A DNA stretch of 64,000 bases from Nocardia brasiliensis IFM 10847 (lineage in GTDB: Bacteria; Actinomycetota; Actinomycetes; Mycobacteriales; Mycobacteriaceae): NCBI RefSeq assembly GCF_000710915.1, contig NZ_BAUA01000090.1, positions 62,001 to 126,000 on the forward strand. Reading direction: 5' to 3'. Under the pieces are notes generated by a model. That model made no database searches, was not told where the DNA came from, and saw only the letters and a program-made list of their open reading frames with translations. A program made the translations under genes and the position numbers. Of the stretch, positions 62,787 to 64,000 are shown piece by piece (the stretch's first letter is position 1; each line of letters starts with the position of its first letter).

Positions 62787-63782
62787 ATGTCTCATCGACT
62801 GCACCGCGGGTGGCAACGCTCGCGTCGCCTGGTGCCGTGGCTCGCCGCGGCCACGGTCCTCGCCGCATGTAGCGGACCGGGTGCCGACGTGGTCGCGCCG
62901 AGTCAAAGCCCCGTCGCCGCAGGCAAATTGAACTCGGTCGCGGTGGTCACACATGGCAGCCCGGGTGACGCGTTCTGGAACGTGGTCAAGAACGGCGCGG
63001 AAGCGGCGGGCAAGGATCTCGGGGTCCGGGTCGAATACAACTCCTCGGGCGATCCGAGCCAGCAGGCCAAGCTCATCGACAACGCGGTCGCCCAAGGGGT
63101 GGACGGGCTGGTCGTCTCGATGGCCAACCCCGACGCGCTGCGCCCCTCGATCGAAAAGGCGGTCGCCGCGGGCATTCCGCTGGTGACCATCAACTCCGGC
63201 GAGGCGGAGAGCGTCAAGTACGGCGCCATTGGCCATGTGGGACAGAGCGAGTCGCTGGCCGGGCAGTCGGCCGGCAAGCGACTGGCCGACGCGAAGAAGA
63301 CCAAGATGCTCTGCGTGATCCACGAGGCGGGCAATATCGGCGCCAATCAACGCTGCGAGGGCGCGAGCAAAGCCTTCGGCAACGCGGCGACACTCCAAGT
63401 GGACATCAACAATCCGACCGACGCCCAGTCCCGCATCAAGGGCGCGCTGGAGGCGGACCACTCGATCGACGCGGTGCTCACGCTGAACTCTCAGGTCGCC
63501 GCCCGCGCGGTGGACGCGGTGCAGGAGTCCCGCTCGGCGGCCACGGTCGCCACCTTCGACCTCAATACCGATGTGGTGGAGGCGATTCGGGGCGGCAAGC
63601 TGCTGTTCGCGGTCGACCAGCAGCAGTACGAGCAGGGCTACCTGCCGGTGGTGCTGTTGCAGGCCTACCGGACGAACCTGAACACCGTCGGTGGTGGCGC
63701 ACCGGTGCAGACGGGTCCGGCCTTCGTCGACAAGAACAACGTCGATGCCGTCGCCGCGCTCGTGGCACAGGGCACGCGGTGA
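62787..63782 (+). CDS. Sugar ABC transporter substrate-binding lipoprotein (type I periplasmic-binding)
   Basis: 331 residues from ATG 62787, chosen for its 11-nt distance from AGGGAAG. Lipobox AAATVLAACSGPG. The binding-protein fold shows AVVTHGSPGDAFWNVVKNGAEAA, QGVDGLVVSMANPDAL, GIPLVTINSG and FAVDQQQYEQGYLPV, as in ribose/inositol-type carriers. It delivers the substrate to the permease encoded next. Confidence 0.88.
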   Translation: MSHRLHRGWQRSRRLVPWLAAATVLAACSGPGADVVAPSQSPVAAGKLNSVAVVTHGSPGDAFWNVVKNGAEAAGKDLGVRVEYNSSGDPSQQAKLIDNAVAQGVDGLVVSMANPDALRPSIEKAVAAGIPLVTINSGEAESVKYGAIGHVGQSESLAGQSAGKRLADAKKTKMLCVIHEAGNIGANQRCEGASKAFGNAATLQVDINNPTDAQSRIKGALEADHSIDAVLTLNSQVAARAVDAVQESRSAATVATFDLNTDVVEAIRGGKLLFAVDQQQYEQGYLPVVLLQAYRTNLNTVGGGAPVQTGPAFVDKNNVDAVAALVAQGTR

Positions 63783-63799
63783 GGTCAGGAGTGAATGAG

Positions 63800-64000
63800 A
63801 TGACTACTGCTACAACGACGACCGAGACCACACCGGCCGCGCAGGACGGGCCGTCGCTGCTACAACGGCTCGCCGTGCGGCCCGAGATCGGCGCCGCGCT
63901 CGGCGCACTGCTCGTGTTCGTGTTCTTCTCGATCATCACCGACCGCTTCCTCAGTCCGCTCGGCGTCGCGACCTGGCTGGACGATTCGTCCACGCTCGGC
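63800..64000 (+). CDS. Sugar ABC transporter permease (partial, RbsC type)
   Basis: The first 67 codons only; the gene runs off the right edge. ATG 63800 has AGGAG 8 nt upstream. After a Thr-rich N-terminal tail it shows the start of a membrane domain (EIGAALGALLVFVFFSIIT) followed by DRFLSPLGVATWLDDSS, the typical entry of ribose/inositol-type permeases. Same operon as the binding protein. Confidence 0.8.
   Translation, partial: MTTATTTTETTPAAQDGPSLLQRLAVRPEIGAALGALLVFVFFSIITDRFLSPLGVATWLDDSSTLG

Overview
The window comes from the chromosome of a high-GC actinobacterium of the Mycobacteriales, most likely a Nocardia. The backbone order matches what I recall of the Mycobacterium tuberculosis Rv3015c-Rv3001c block: a methionine-synthase-like protein, ligA, an ACT-domain protein, gatC, gatA, pfkA, gatB, LppZ, a DoxX protein, a Cfp6/PH-domain protein, then ilvB-ilvN-ilvC. 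No tRNA, rRNA, CRISPR array, transposase or integrase was seen. The genus assignment is inference from synteny, GC content and gene style.

Layout. 1-9.9 kb: end of a MetE-like gene, ligA, an SDR-QueA-like pair, a small secreted protein, an AAA15 ATPase, a GNAT acetyltransferase, the ACT protein, gatC and gatA. gatA is split by an apparent 1-base deletion near 8667-8670. 10-30.2 kb: about 20 kb that lies between gatA and pfkA, which are adjacent in M. tuberculosis. It holds an SDR with TetR-type operators, an SRPBCC protein, a secreted phospholipase A2 with a membrane alpha/beta hydrolase, two histidine kinase/response regulator pairs, an FtsX/MacB-type ABC exporter, three transmembrane Ser/Thr protein kinases and two paralogous SxxK (beta-lactamase-like) lipoproteins beside the kinases. 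30.2-45.2 kb: pfkA, a tandem-duplicated FitA-like protein, a MAB_1171c-type membrane protein, a lipoprotein hydrolase, gatB, LppZ, DoxX, ilvD, Cfp6-like and ilvBNC with a leader-peptide attenuator. 45.2-50.3 kb: small secreted proteins, an Na+/H+ antiporter, a PPOX-fold oxidoreductase and a MoxR/VWA operon.

50.3-59.5 kb is a visibly lower-GC accessory island. It encodes a MutL/MORC-type GHKL ATPase, a Z1-domain helicase, two DNA cytosine-5 methyltransferases, an NgoMIV-family restriction endonuclease and an NaeI-family restriction endonuclease. The namesakes of both endonucleases cut GCCGGC, so this looks like a composite, possibly isospecific double restriction-modification system with a remodelling ATPase/helicase module. 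It is the best candidate for a novel system here. 59.5-64 kb: a LacI-controlled inositol/sugar catabolism and ABC-uptake locus with four operators, running off the right edge.

Two window-wide patterns stand out. First, about twenty genes have a -10 hexamer (TANNNT, or at least A2/T6) 6-8 nt before an ATG or GTG, which is the architecture of leaderless mRNAs. Second, two copies of an 84-bp MIRU-like element encode a 27-residue peptide (xSERSER...QA). Its stop overlaps the start of gatB in one copy and of ilvN in the other.
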